A stretch of DNA of 64,000 bases, taken from NCBI GenBank assembly GCA_046349855.1, contig JAXMBM010000004.1, positions 124,001-188,000 on the forward strand, written 5' to 3'. Positions 16,285 through 25,472 of this stretch are shown here, piece after piece (position 1 is the stretch's first letter; each line of letters opens with the position of its first letter). The notes under the pieces are model-generated. The model searched no databases. It saw only the letters and a list, made by a program, of their open reading frames with translations, and was not told where the DNA came from. The stretch comes from CAIXSC01 sp046349855 (lineage in GTDB: Bacteria; Planctomycetota; Planctomycetia; Pirellulales; Pirellulaceae). A program made the translations under genes and the position numbers.

Positions 16285-17838
16285 ATGCCCGTACTGGGAT
16301 CGATGAACCGCGCGCCGTTGTTCCTCCTGTACCTCAACGTACTGGTGGTCGCGACCTGCGGTCTCGTCTACGAACTGCTGGCCGGAACGCTGGCCAGTTA
16401 CGTTCTGGGCGACTCGGTGACGCAGTTCTCGCTGGTGATCGGCGTCTACCTGTCGGCGCTGGGCGTCGGGGCCTGGCTCTCCCGGTTTGTGGTCGATCAG
16501 CTGGCACGCTGTTTTCTCGAAGTCGAACTCGGTGTCGCGCTGCTCGGCGGCTGCTCCGCGCCCCTGCTGTTCTGGGGCTTCGGGCACAGTGAATCGTTTC
16601 AGCTGCTGCTGTTCGGCATGGTACTCGCCATCGGCATTCTCGTGGGGCTGGAGCTGCCACTGCTGATGCGGATCCTGCAGTCGCATCTCGATTTCAAGGA
16701 TCTTGTCTCGCGCGTCCTGGCGTTCGATTACCTGGGAGCGCTCTTCGCATCGGTGGCGTTTCCCCTCCTGCTGGTCCCTCGCCTGGGCCTCGTCCGGACG
16801 TCCCTGACATTCGGCCTGCTGAACGCCCTGGTCGGTCTGTGGGGAACCTGGCTGCTGGCGCCCGTGCTCCGCCCTCCACTGCTTGGCCTGCGCCTCCGAG
16901 GCATCGCGACGATCTGCCTGCTGGCGGTGGGCTGGTGGCAGGCCGATCACCTGACACGCTTGTCCGAAGAGAGCCTGTTTGCCCACCCCATCGTGTATGC
17001 CGCGACCTCCCCCTATCAGCGCATCGTCGTGACTCGGGGGGCGGCCGGTTTCCAGCTGTACCTCAACGGCAACCTGCAGTTCCACTCGGCGGACGAGTAC
17101 CGCTATCACGAAGCGCTCGTGCATCCCGCGCTGGCGTCGGCCGCGAACCGGGGGCGCATCCTGGTGCTGGGAGGTGGCGATGGGCTCGCCGTGCGGGAAA
17201 TCCTCCGCTACCCCGAAGTCGAAGCGGTCACGCTGGTCGATATCGATCCGGCGATGACCGAATTGGGACGTCACTTTCTGCCGCTGGCGGAACTGAATCG
17301 CGGGGCCCTGGACGATCCCCGCGTGCGGCTGGTGCATGCCGATGCGTACGTCTGGCTGGAGAACGGCGAGCCGGCACCTCACGATCAGCCCTACGACGTC
17401 GTGATCATCGACTTTCCCGACCCCAACAACTTTGCCCTGGGGAAACTCTATACGACCGGCTTCTACCGCCGCCTGCTGCGCCGCGTCGCGCCTCAGGGAG
17501 TGGTGGCCATCCAATGCACGTCCCCCTTGATCGCCCGGACCTCGTATTGGTGCATCGTGCGCACGATGGAGGCCGCGGGGTTCCACGTCGCGCCCTACCA
17601 GGCCACCGTGCCCTCCTTCGGCGTCTGGGGATTCGCTCTGGCCCGTGTCGCCGCACCCGCCGAGTCGGTTCGCTTGTCGCCGGAGATCGCGGGACAACTG
17701 CGCTATCTGAACGACGAGGTCCTGCGAGAGCTGTTTGTCCTGCCTCCTGATATCGGACCGGTTCCCGCCGACATCAATCGACTCGATAACCAGGCCCTCG
17801 TGCGTTATTACGAACGCGAGTCGCGTCCCTGGAATTAG
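16285..17838 (+). CDS. membrane-anchored polyamine aminopropyltransferase (spermidine synthase-like)
   Basis: 517 residues, against about 290 for soluble SpeE. The N-terminal 220 residues carry about six or seven hydrophobic helices (from LFLLYLNVLVVATCGLVYELLAG on). The C-terminal half is a Rossmann methyltransferase-like fold of the spermidine synthase family: YQRIVVTR, LYLNGNLQFHSADEYRYHEALVHPAL, LVLGGGDGLAVREILRYP (nucleotide loop), VTLVDIDPAM, VHADAYVWL, YDVVIIDFPDPNN and KLYTTGFYRRL. The catalytic Asp region (IIDFPDP) is present. Reaction by family: transfer of aminopropyl from decarboxylated SAM to a polyamine, at or in the membrane here. No speD is in the window. ATG at 16285 or 16303. 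Confidence 0.9.
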   Translation: MPVLGSMNRAPLFLLYLNVLVVATCGLVYELLAGTLASYVLGDSVTQFSLVIGVYLSALGVGAWLSRFVVDQLARCFLEVELGVALLGGCSAPLLFWGFGHSESFQLLLFGMVLAIGILVGLELPLLMRILQSHLDFKDLVSRVLAFDYLGALFASVAFPLLLVPRLGLVRTSLTFGLLNALVGLWGTWLLAPVLRPPLLGLRLRGIATICLLAVGWWQADHLTRLSEESLFAHPIVYAATSPYQRIVVTRGAAGFQLYLNGNLQFHSADEYRYHEALVHPALASAANRGRILVLGGGDGLAVREILRYPEVEAVTLVDIDPAMTELGRHFLPLAELNRGALDDPRVRLVHADAYVWLENGEPAPHDQPYDVVIIDFPDPNNFALGKLYTTGFYRRLLRRVAPQGVVAIQCTSPLIARTSYWCIVRTMEAAGFHVAPYQATVPSFGVWGFALARVAAPAESVRLSPEIAGQLRYLNDEVLRELFVLPPDIGPVPADINRLDNQALVRYYERESRPWN

Positions 17839-17848
17839 GAGCTGTCGC

Positions 17849-19507
17849 GTGAACGACTGGTCGCGCCGCGCCTGGCTCCAGGCGGCTTTGGGAAGTGGCG
17901 TGGTCTGTGCCGCGGGCTGCCAGCCGTCGCACCGCCTGCCGCCGGCGGGGGAATGGGTGGGAGCCGGTCATGCCGTCGGCCATCGCCTGCGCGACCAACC
18001 GCCTCCCACCGTTGCCGCGGACGCCTGGCGTGATGTGGAAGTTGTGATCGTGGGGGCGGGCATCGCCGGCTTGTCGGCGGCCTGGCAGCTGCAGCGCCAC
18101 GGTTGCCGCGACGTGGTCGTACTGGAATTGGAGTCGGTCGCTGGCGGTACGGCCCGCTCGGGTCAGGGAGCTGCAGGCGAGTTCCCTTGGGGGGCCCACT
18201 ATCTGCCGTTGCCGCAGCCCGATCAGACGGCGCTCGGGGAACTGCTGCGGGACATGGATGTCATTCAGGGACTGGCTCCCGATGGACGCTGGCTGGTCAA
18301 TGAAGAATCTCTCTGCCGTGATCCTCAGGAGAGGCTGTTCATCGAAGGACGCTGGCAGGAAGATCTTGACCCGCTGGAGGAGGCCGCCGACTGGGAGCGG
18401 GCTCAGGGAACCGCCTGGCAACAGGAAGTGGCGCGCTGGTGCCACTGGCGCGACGATGCCGGTCGACGGGCCTTTACGCTCCCCTCCCGCCACTGCAGCG
18501 ACGCGCCGGTCCTGCAGGCCCTGGACCAGATCAGCATGGCCGAGTGGCTCGACCAGCGTGGCTGGAACTCCCCGCATCTCCGCTGGCTGATCAACTACGC
18601 CTGTCGAGACGACTACGGGGCCTCGATCGACCAGGTGAGTGCCTGGGCTGGGCTGTTCTACTTCTGCGCGCGGCAGGAAGAGATGTCCGGGCAATCCCAG
18701 CCCTTTCTCACCTGGCCGGATGGCAATGGGCGAATCGTACGGCATCTGGCGGCAGGGCTGGGCGATCGTCTGTACACCGGGTGTCCGGTCTGGTCCATTC
18801 GCCCGCCGTCATCGTCTACCTTTCCTTCCTCCCAGTCGGCGGATTCGACCGACCCACCGCGGCTGGAAATCGCGGCCGGCGGCCTGGGAGACCGCCCTGC
18901 CCTCGGTTGGCGAGCACGCCACGTCATCGCCGCCATTCCCCAGTTCATCGCGGCGCGCGTCATTCCCGGGTACGCCGAGGCACGCGGTGAGTGGATTCGC
19001 GAGCTGACGTATGGCTCGTGGCTGGTCGCCAACGTGCAGGTCCGCGACCGCCCGCGGAGCGTGGGATTTCCGTTGGCCTGGGACAACGTCATCTATGCGA
19101 GTCCATCGCTGGGCTACGTGGTGGCGTCGCATCAGCGCGGTCTCGACCATGGCCCGACGGTGTTTACCTGGTACCATGCGTTCGACGATGCAGACCCGCG
19201 ATCCGCCCGGCAACGCCTGCTTGACCTGTCGTGGGAAGAGGGGGCCGAGATGGTGCTGAGGGATCTGGAACTCGCCCACCCGGATATTCGTCCCCTGGTC
19301 GAACGGATCGACCTGATGCGCTGGGGACATGCCATGGTTCGCCCACGTCCCGGCTTCCGCTTCGCACCGGCCCGCACCGCCCTCCAGCAGCCGTTTCACG
19401 GCATTCATTTCGCGCACACGGAACTGAGTGGGCTGGCGCTGTTCGAAGAAGCGTTCGATCACGGACTCCGAGCGGCGGACGAGATCCTGATGGCGCGCCG
19501 TACCTGA
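17849..19507 (+). CDS. FAD-dependent amine-oxidase-like lipoprotein/exported protein
   Basis: GTG at 17849 with AGGAG seven bases upstream; the upstream frame only shadows the previous gene. The N-terminus has twin Arg followed by a hydrophobic stretch and a Cys (SRRAWLQAALGSGVVCAAGC), which fits a Tat-type signal and possible lipobox. FAD-binding dinucleotide fold: VVIVGAGIAGLSAAWQLQRHG, then LELESVAGGTARSG. Near the C-terminus PFHGIHFAHTELSGLALFEEA and GLRAADEIL match the flavin-binding end of amine oxidases and desaturase-like flavoproteins. Eleven bases separate it from the aminopropyltransferase gene, so a polyamine or polyamine conjugate is the obvious candidate substrate; this is inference. 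Confidence 0.85.
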   Translation: MNDWSRRAWLQAALGSGVVCAAGCQPSHRLPPAGEWVGAGHAVGHRLRDQPPPTVAADAWRDVEVVIVGAGIAGLSAAWQLQRHGCRDVVVLELESVAGGTARSGQGAAGEFPWGAHYLPLPQPDQTALGELLRDMDVIQGLAPDGRWLVNEESLCRDPQERLFIEGRWQEDLDPLEEAADWERAQGTAWQQEVARWCHWRDDAGRRAFTLPSRHCSDAPVLQALDQISMAEWLDQRGWNSPHLRWLINYACRDDYGASIDQVSAWAGLFYFCARQEEMSGQSQPFLTWPDGNGRIVRHLAAGLGDRLYTGCPVWSIRPPSSSTFPSSQSADSTDPPRLEIAAGGLGDRPALGWRARHVIAAIPQFIAARVIPGYAEARGEWIRELTYGSWLVANVQVRDRPRSVGFPLAWDNVIYASPSLGYVVASHQRGLDHGPTVFTWYHAFDDADPRSARQRLLDLSWEEGAEMVLRDLELAHPDIRPLVERIDLMRWGHAMVRPRPGFRFAPARTALQQPFHGIHFAHTELSGLALFEEAFDHGLRAADEILMARRT

Positions 19508-19509
19508 TC

Positions 19510-19525
19510 CGGTCGTGCACGACCG
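19510..19525. repeat. 16-bp perfect palindrome after the polyamine cluster
   Basis: CGGTCGTGCACGACCG is identical to its own reverse complement and begins three bases after the stop of the flavoprotein gene. It could be the stem of an RNA hairpin (with a very small loop) that limits transcription between the cluster and queA, or a binding site for a dimeric regulator. No T-run follows, so a classical terminator is not supported. Confidence 0.5.
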
Positions 19526-19527
19526 TT

Positions 19528-19603
19528 CGTAGCGTGCTCCGGCACCCGTGGCGTGCCCAGGCGCCCGTAGCGTGCACCGCGACGCGTGGCGAGTCCCCGG
19601 TCA
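19528..19603. repeat. four 19-bp intergenic tandem repeats
   Basis: Four contiguous 19-base units starting CGTAGCGTGC or CGTGGCG, e.g. CGTAGCGTGCTCCGGCACC, with about one third of positions varying. They fill almost the whole space between the flavoprotein gene and the convergent queA stop codon, and the last unit runs into that stop. Unit length is not a multiple of three. Confidence 0.75.
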
Positions 19604-20650
19604 GAGGATCAGCATGGCATCGCCGTAGCTGAAGAACCGGTAGCGTTCGCGAATCGCCTCTTCGTACGCCCGGATAATCAAGTCGTCGCCGCCAAAGGTG
19701 CGCGTGAGCACCAGAAGCGTGCTCTTGGGGAGGTGGAAATTGGTGAGTAAGACATCGACGGCCTGAAAGGTGTAGGGAGGACGGATAAACAGCTGCGTCT
19801 CTCCCTGCCAGGCGGCCAGACCGCCCGTTGCACCGGCGGCGGTCTCCAGCGTCCGTACCACGGTGGTTCCCACCGCCACAATGCGTCCACCCTGCGCGCG
19901 GCAGGCCAGCAGGCGGTTGGCCGTTTCGGCCGGTAGCGAGGCCCATTCCGCATGCATCGGATGGTCGCTCAATCGCTCGCTGGTCACCGGGCGAAACGTG
20001 CCGATGCCGACATGCAGAGTGACCGTGGCGCAGTCCAGTCCGCGCTCCCGCAATTGGGCCAGTAACTCGCGCGTAAAATGCAGGCCGGCCGTGGGGGCGG
20101 CGACGGCGCCTGGCGCCGCGGCGAAGACGGTCTGGTAGGCCGGCCGGTCGCCCGCCTCCATTTCCCCACCGCGGATGTAGGGCGGCAGAGGGACTCGGCC
20201 CACCCGTTCCAATACGGCAGACCAGGGTTCCGGCGGGTCGGGACGAGCCGCCCAGCGACCCTGGTCCAGACGGGTTAACAGCACGAGCGCGGCGGCGTCG
20301 TTGCCGCGTTCGTCCACCAGCACCAGACGCTCGCCCGGCTCCAAGGTTCCCCGAGTTTTCCCCAGGATCTCCCACTCGCCCTGCGAGCCCGTCGAGAGAA
20401 ACAGACCTTGCCAGCGTCCTCCGGTACGTGCTCGGTAGCCTACGAGCCGAGCTGGAATGACCTTGGTATCATTGAGCACCAGGCAGTCGGCTGGCGCGAG
20501 CAGGTCGGGCAGGTCGCGGACGAAATGGTGCGCGAGCGTACCGCGAGTGCGATCCACCACCAGCAGTCGGGCGTCGGAGCGCCGCGCCAGGGGCTGCTGG
20601 GCAATCAATTCCGTGGGCAGAAAGTAGTCGTAGGCGTCGATTTCCGCCAT
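19601..20650 (-). CDS. queA: S-adenosylmethionine:tRNA ribosyltransferase-isomerase QueA
   Basis: Transfers and isomerises the ribosyl group of SAM onto 7-aminomethyl-deazaguanine in tRNA (queuosine pathway, cytoplasm). 349 residues, normal for the family. Motifs: YDYFLPTELIAQQPLARRSDARLL at the N-terminus, LVLNDTKVIPARL, YQTVFA, GAVAAPTAGLHFTRELL, VTLHVGIGTFRPV, MHAEWASLP, VAVGTTVVRTLE and TNFHLPKSTLLVL. ATG at 20650 (MAEIDAYDY) is the start; the frame upstream to 20734 is unrelated. It is divergent from the glycosyltransferase gene (60 bases between starts). No other queuosine genes are nearby. Confidence 0.97.
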   Translation of the reverse strand: MAEIDAYDYFLPTELIAQQPLARRSDARLLVVDRTRGTLAHHFVRDLPDLLAPADCLVLNDTKVIPARLVGYRARTGGRWQGLFLSTGSQGEWEILGKTRGTLEPGERLVLVDERGNDAAALVLLTRLDQGRWAARPDPPEPWSAVLERVGRVPLPPYIRGGEMEAGDRPAYQTVFAAAPGAVAAPTAGLHFTRELLAQLRERGLDCATVTLHVGIGTFRPVTSERLSDHPMHAEWASLPAETANRLLACRAQGGRIVAVGTTVVRTLETAAGATGGLAAWQGETQLFIRPPYTFQAVDVLLTNFHLPKSTLLVLTRTFGGDDLIIRAYEEAIRERYRFFSYGDAMLIL

Positions 20651-20710
20651 GCGCGATCCCTGAATGCCGATCTGCCCGAAAGCGTCTCCGTCACGCGACG
20701 GGCTCCCATC

Positions 20711-21871
20711 ATGTCTGAAACTCCGACCGCCCACAATCGCCGCCGCATCAGCCTCGTGACGACCGAACTATCGGTCGGAGGCGCCGAGCAGTGCCTGGTA
20801 CATTTAGCAACCCGCCTGGATCCGCAACGGTATCTGCCCGTTGTCTACTCGCTGGCTCCCCCCCCTGCTCCTCCCCGTGACGCCCTGCTGAAGCGGCTCG
20901 CAGAAGCCGGCATTCCAGTCCGCTGCGTGGGGGTGCGGCACGCTGTTCAGCTGCGCCAGGCCGTACGACAGCTCAGCCACTGGTTCCGTGAACAGCAACC
21001 GGCACTGGTGCAGTCGTTTCTCTTTCATGCCAACATCGTGGCCGCCTGGGCCGCTCGGCGCGCCGGAGTGCCGCGGCTGGTCACCGGCTGGCGCGTGGCG
21101 GACCAGCGCCGCTGCCGCCCCTACGTCGAACGACTGGCGACTCGCCGTGCCGACCGTGTGATCTGCGTTAGCCCGCAGGTGGCCCGTCAGGCCCGCGCCG
21201 CCGGTTTCCGCGACCGCCAACTGATCGTCATTCCGAATGGCGTCGACGCAGCGCGTTTCGCCCAAGCCAGACCGCTGCCGCTCGAACAGCTCGGCCTGCC
21301 CGCTTCCCGGAAGATCGTGCTGGCGGTGGGGCGGCTGGATCGACAGAAAGGCTTCGACTGGCTGATCGAGCAGTTGGCAGGACGACTCGAGGCTTTGCCG
21401 GAGTACGATCTGGTCATCGTCGGCGAAGGCCCTCAGCGGAGCCAGTTGGAATGTCTGGCCGCCGCTCGGGGCGTGCGGCACCGAGTGCACTTGCCCGGTT
21501 GGCGCGGTGATATTCCGGCCTTATTCGCGGCCGCGGCTCTGGTGGTCATCCCATCGCGTTGGGAGGGCATGCCCAACGTGCTGCTCGAGGCCATGGCCAG
21601 CGGGCGAGCGGTTGTGGCCACCCGCGTGGAAGGGGTGGCCGAGGTGCTGGGACCGCTGGCCGAATTCCAGTCGGTGGAACCGGGAGATGCGGCGGGATTC
21701 CTGGAGCGGATCGAAACCCTGGCGAACGACCCCAGGCTGGCCGCCCGCTGGGGTGCGGAAAACGCGACTCGCGTGGCCGACCAGTTCACTCTGGAGGCCA
21801 TGGTGCGGGCCTACGAAAGAGTTTACGACGATCTGTGGACAGCACCGCAAGCCGCGGCGGGTCGCGACTAA
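20711..21871 (+). CDS. glycosyltransferase family 4
   Basis: 386 residues, GT-B fold. The N-terminal domain has the GGAEQ loop (ELSVGGAEQCLVHLA) and RADRVICVS at the domain junction; the C-terminal domain has ILAVGRL-like (VLAVGRLDRQKGFDWLI), LVIVGEGPQRSQLE, HLPGWR, and the nucleotide-sugar motif SRWEGMPNVLLEAMASGRAVVAT with its E-x7-E pattern. ATG at 20711; the open frame upstream to 20408 is antisense to queA. Probably transfers a sugar from an NDP donor to a lipid or polysaccharide at the inner membrane face. It stands alone, so the acceptor is unknown. Confidence 0.93.
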   Translation: MSETPTAHNRRRISLVTTELSVGGAEQCLVHLATRLDPQRYLPVVYSLAPPPAPPRDALLKRLAEAGIPVRCVGVRHAVQLRQAVRQLSHWFREQQPALVQSFLFHANIVAAWAARRAGVPRLVTGWRVADQRRCRPYVERLATRRADRVICVSPQVARQARAAGFRDRQLIVIPNGVDAARFAQARPLPLEQLGLPASRKIVLAVGRLDRQKGFDWLIEQLAGRLEALPEYDLVIVGEGPQRSQLECLAAARGVRHRVHLPGWRGDIPALFAAAALVVIPSRWEGMPNVLLEAMASGRAVVATRVEGVAEVLGPLAEFQSVEPGDAAGFLERIETLANDPRLAARWGAENATRVADQFTLEAMVRAYERVYDDLWTAPQAAAGRD

Positions 21872-21918
21872 TTGGACAGACAACACCCAGGTGCCGCGCT
21901 GGTGTCGTGGATCGCTCC

Positions 21919-22031
21919 GCGATCCAACGCCTCCGCGAACCAGCGTCTCTGCGAACCAACGCCTCTGCGAACCAGCGTCTCTGCGAACCAGCGTCTCCGC
22001 AGACAACGTCTCTTGCGAGCCGGCGCCCTCT
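21919..22031. repeat. seven 16-bp tandem repeats
   Basis: Consecutive 16-base units: GCGATCCAACGCCTCC, GCGAACCAGCGTCTCT, GCGAACCAACGCCTCT, GCGAACCAGCGTCTCT, GCGAACCAGCGTCTCC, GCAGACAACGTCTCTT, then a diverged 17-base unit starting GCGAGCCGG. The middle four are nearly identical. They lie in the gene-free stretch 21872-22232 between the glycosyltransferase stop and the convergent end of lysC. There are no spacers, so this is not a CRISPR. I see nothing else in that stretch. Confidence 0.85.
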
Positions 22032-22232
22032 GCAGGCCGGCGCGCCTGCGTCGGACGTTGGATTGCGCAGGCAATCCACGACAATGCGCATTGACCAAAT
22101 AAACACTTCGGACTGCCTGAAGCCGGAATGCCGGGCGCTGTCCAGCCAAGGTGCTGCCTTCCCCACGTCTTCGCTTGCAGGTGCAACCGGGCCCGTCCGT
22201 CATGTGGGGGATATAAAGCAACGTACTCGTAG

Positions 22233-24001
22233 TCAGTTGGCACCCGTTCCGCCACCCGCCACCTGGCCTCGGCTGAGCACTAATGCAACACGTCGAGCGG
22301 TCTGCAGGCGTTCCAGGCGCGTTGTCCCGCCGCTCCGTCGATACGATGTTGACGCGAACTTCGCTGGTATTGATCAGGTCGACGTTGATGCCCGCTTCCC
22401 GCCAAGAGCACGGAACATCGGATGGCCACGCCGGTGTGGCTGCACGAACCGGGCTGGACACCGACGGTTGGCGACCCGCGGAGCGCAATTCACTCGGCGA
22501 CCGGCGTGGGCGGCCTCGGCTCGGCCGCTGACCCGCATCGGTCAAGCGGTCCTGGGGCACGGTAGAAGGTCGACCTGGCTTCCGCGACCCGTGTGACTCT
22601 GCGATCATGTCGACAAAGATGTTTGCCGCCGCGACTTCATCAAACCACCGGGCGGCCGATTGGCTGATCAGCACGCTGATCGTCACCCGCGCCCTGGCGA
22701 TCGTCGGCAATGTCGTTGATGAACAAATCCGCCATGTCGACTCCTGGGCCGTTCCGCGACGTCGGCCGCGTTCACCGCGGTGGCGGCACCGTGCGCGCGG
22801 CGCAGGAGCGGGCGGGAGGAGGCTGGTCGAGGTGGAAGACACGATGGACGACGCACCAGCGCTGAGCGGCTACCGCCCGCTCGACGAGCACCGAGATCTT
22901 GATCTCGCTCGTGGTGATCATCTGAATGTTCACCGCTTCTCAGCGAGCGGAACATTTTCGCACGCCCACCAGTCTGCTGTCTCGCCGTTTCCAGACCGAC
23001 CACCGAGACCTTTGCGACGTTGTCGTCGTGCTGGACGCCCTCCGCCCAGCATGGCAACTGCGGATACTCGCTGACCTTCCAGCGTGGTCGAGTTCGTTCT
23101 TGGTCACGGTGAAGAAATGGCCCGGCCGGCGGCACCGGCATTCTGCACGATCATGTCGACCGAGACATTGCGGGCCGCGATCCGCGCGCGAAAATCTCCA
23201 GGCTGGTGCCCAGCACATCGGGGAGCAGCGCCACGGTAGGCGACAGGCCTCGTCCTTGATCAGCGCGGCCGCGCAGACCGGCAGGTCCGGCGGCCTCGGT
23301 TCATCCCTGATGTCGTGCCCGGCATCAGGCTGGCTGTTGCGCTCAGGATCCCGGCACCGAATTTCTTGCATGAACTCGATCGACCCGGTTGTGCATCACG
23401 CCGGCCCCGAGGCTGGCCAGTTCAGCATCTCGTCGTAGCTGATCTGGGCCACCTTCCGGGCCTCGGGCAGGATCCACGGGTCGGTCAGCCATAGACCATC
23501 CACGTCGGTATAGATTTCACAGGCGTCGGCATTCGGCACCGCGGCCAGCGCCACCGCCGTCGTATCGCTGCCGCCCCGCCCCAGAAGTCGTGATATTGAA
23601 GTCTCATCGATCCCCAGGCCAGCCCGCGCGATCACGATAGCCTGATCGAGCCATGCCATATCCGTTCGGTCGAAATCGACTTGATTCGCGCGCCGAGCAT
23701 GGCATCGGTCTTGATGCCGATCTGGGCCCCGTCGATCGCCTTGCTGATCCCAGCTCGTGAATGGCCATCGCCATGCAGGCCACCTCACCTGCTCGCCCGT
23801 CGACAGCAGCATGTCATCTCGCGCGCATGAGCGGCCGATCGGTGATCTGGTTGGCCAGTTCGATGAGGTCGTCGGTCGTGTCCCCATCGCGCTCACCACC
23901 ATCACGGTATCCGCCGACGCGAATCGCCTTGCGGCCGCGGCCAGGATCTTCCTGCGGGTTGGCGACGCTGGGGCCACCGAATTTCTGGACGTGATCGACA
24001 T
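22233..24001 (-). pseudogene. lysC: aspartate kinase, frameshifted many times
   Basis: Phosphorylates aspartate, first step to lysine, threonine and methionine. Read across three frames the family order is intact: VQKFGGPSVANP (N-terminal KFGGTSVA), DTVMVVSAMG, DTTDDLIELANQITDRP, DDMLLSTGEQV, GRGGSDTTAVALAAV, CEIYTDVDGLWLTDP, ISYDEMLN, then ACT regions FTVTKNELD, VAKVSVVGL and MFRSL, and a second ACT pair (FDEVAAANIFVDMIAES, AGINVDLINTSEVRVNIV). About 590 codons, which fits a long form with four ACT domains. At least ten single-base indels are needed. Start ATG about 24001, stop about 22233. It is last in the hom - apgM - lysC run. See findings for the sequence-quality argument. Confidence 0.85.
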
Positions 24002-24205
24002 GGGAGGGTACCTGGCGCCCCGCGCGAACTGGTTGAGGATGGGAAGTGACGCTGGACATCGTCGAGTTGTTCCTGGGCCGGGTCGGTAAGACGAGCAAAC
24101 CGCTCCCCTCTCCCGGCCTCCGTTCGTCGGCCGCGGCTCGCGGACCGTGCGGGGGCGCTGCCACCCGGCTCTGGCCCGATCTACGGCCTGCCGGCTGGTG
24201 ACTGC

Positions 24206-24300
24206 GATCCGGTCCGGCTGTCAGGATCAGTCAGCTGTCGGGATCGGGATCAGCTGTCCAGGATCGATCCGGCTGTCCAGGATCCGGTCAGCTGTCGAAG
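24206..24300. repeat. five imperfect 17-20-bp tandem repeats
   Basis: Five head-to-tail units beginning GATC and ending CTGTC(C/G)-A/G, such as GATCGATCCGGCTGTCCAG. They lie between lysC and the apgM-like gene, and the last one overlaps the apgM stop codon at 24288-24290. The varying unit length may partly reflect the base-level errors of this region. Confidence 0.6.
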
Positions 24301-25472
24301 CCAGCATGAGACGCCAGCTTGTAGCGAAAGCCAGGGAGATGCGGCGGCGGAAACCTCGTCGTAGGTGGTCGAAGCGTCGAGGAAGTTTTCCTGTACCGCA
24401 ACGCCCAAGGGACATAGCCGTGACTGTGGGTCTTGGTGCGCTCGGCGTCGGATGATCGGGGCGAGGATCCGGCGAAGATGAGCCCTGCAGAGCCGCGTGC
24501 AGCGGCGCGAACCTTGCCGTACCGCGATCGATTTATGAGCACGCGCTGGATCGTCTTGGCCGCATTGCCTTCGTGGGACGCCTCGTCGGTCGCTTCGACG
24601 TGGAGCGCAGATGATGTCCAATGAGTCGACGCCAGGGCGTCGATCGCGCATGCCGCCCTTCGCCGCATAGTCGATGTCCAGGTAACCGGTGGCACCGGGG
24701 ACCTCGTCCTTCCCGGCCTTGCGCCAGTACCGCCGGCCGCGGCGATCGACCGCCGTGATCATCTTGCCGGAACGGCCATGCAACTCCCGGAAGGAGGTTG
24801 CAGTCGCGGGGGCGCCCAGGCCCCACAGCGCCCGCAGCTGGCCGGCAACCGGCCGCCTGACGACGCCGCATTCACCGGATGCACGGGCGAAGGCCGGCTG
24901 TGCGGTCCATCATTCCAGCAGACGGCTCCGCTCCGGCACCACCAAGCAGATCCTGAACGATCGATTTGTCGGTCAAGTCGTGCGGGGGCATCGTTCCCGT
25001 ATCGACGGCGAACGGAGCGGGTTGGCCCGCGCGCGATACAGCAGCAGATTACCGCGATAGCTCTCGGGACAAACTGCACCACCGCTCGTCCCCAATCTAC
25101 GCCGCAGCGCGCCAGCAATTCGGCCTTCCGCACTGGAAATGTGGTCGGCCGTAAAGCTGCGCGATCTGGTTTCGATGGTGACCAGATTGCGGCGAATGGC
25201 CCAGTCGTCCGGACCGAGCGTCACCACAGGCGGCCGCTTCAGCGGGGGCTCGCCCCGTGGTGGCTGCAGGTCGTAGCCAGCATTGAGGTTAGCAATACAT
25301 CCGAGCCCGCTGGCAGGTGGGCCGGCGTTGTTCGACCGCCCGACCACCCCACCAGGTGTAATGGCGTCCATGGCCAGCTGGTCATGCGCGGCCTGCAACG
25401 GCGTGCAGCCACCCAGCGACTCCTGCGGCTCGTCGAGCACCGCCATCAAGGAATGACAATCGCGTACTTCAT
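24288..25472 (-). pseudogene. cofactor-independent phosphoglycerate mutase-like / proposed homoserine kinase, frameshifted
   Basis: Alkaline phosphatase superfamily protein of the archaeal-type (ApgM) family, about 395 codons. Across frames: MKYAIVIP at the start, DEPQESLGG, TPLQAAH, GVVGRSNN, LGPDDWAIR-N-LVTIE, FTADHISSAEG, VCPESYRGNLLLYRA, GKMITAVD, KAGKDEVPGATGYLDIDYAAKG, HVEATDEASHEGN, AAKTIQRVLI, TKTHSHGYVP and TTYDEVSAA. The ATG at 25472 overlaps the presumed hom stop (ATGA). Members of this family inside hom/lysC operons have been proposed to act as an alternative homoserine kinase instead of in glycolysis; no thrB is in the window. Several single-base indels break it. Confidence 0.8.

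Noticed and set aside
16255..17697. 480-codon minus-strand frame
   Set aside because: It is antisense to the aminopropyltransferase gene, whose motifs are clear.
21919..22031. CRISPR array
   Set aside because: The units are directly abutting with no unique spacers, are only 16 bases long, and no cas genes are present.
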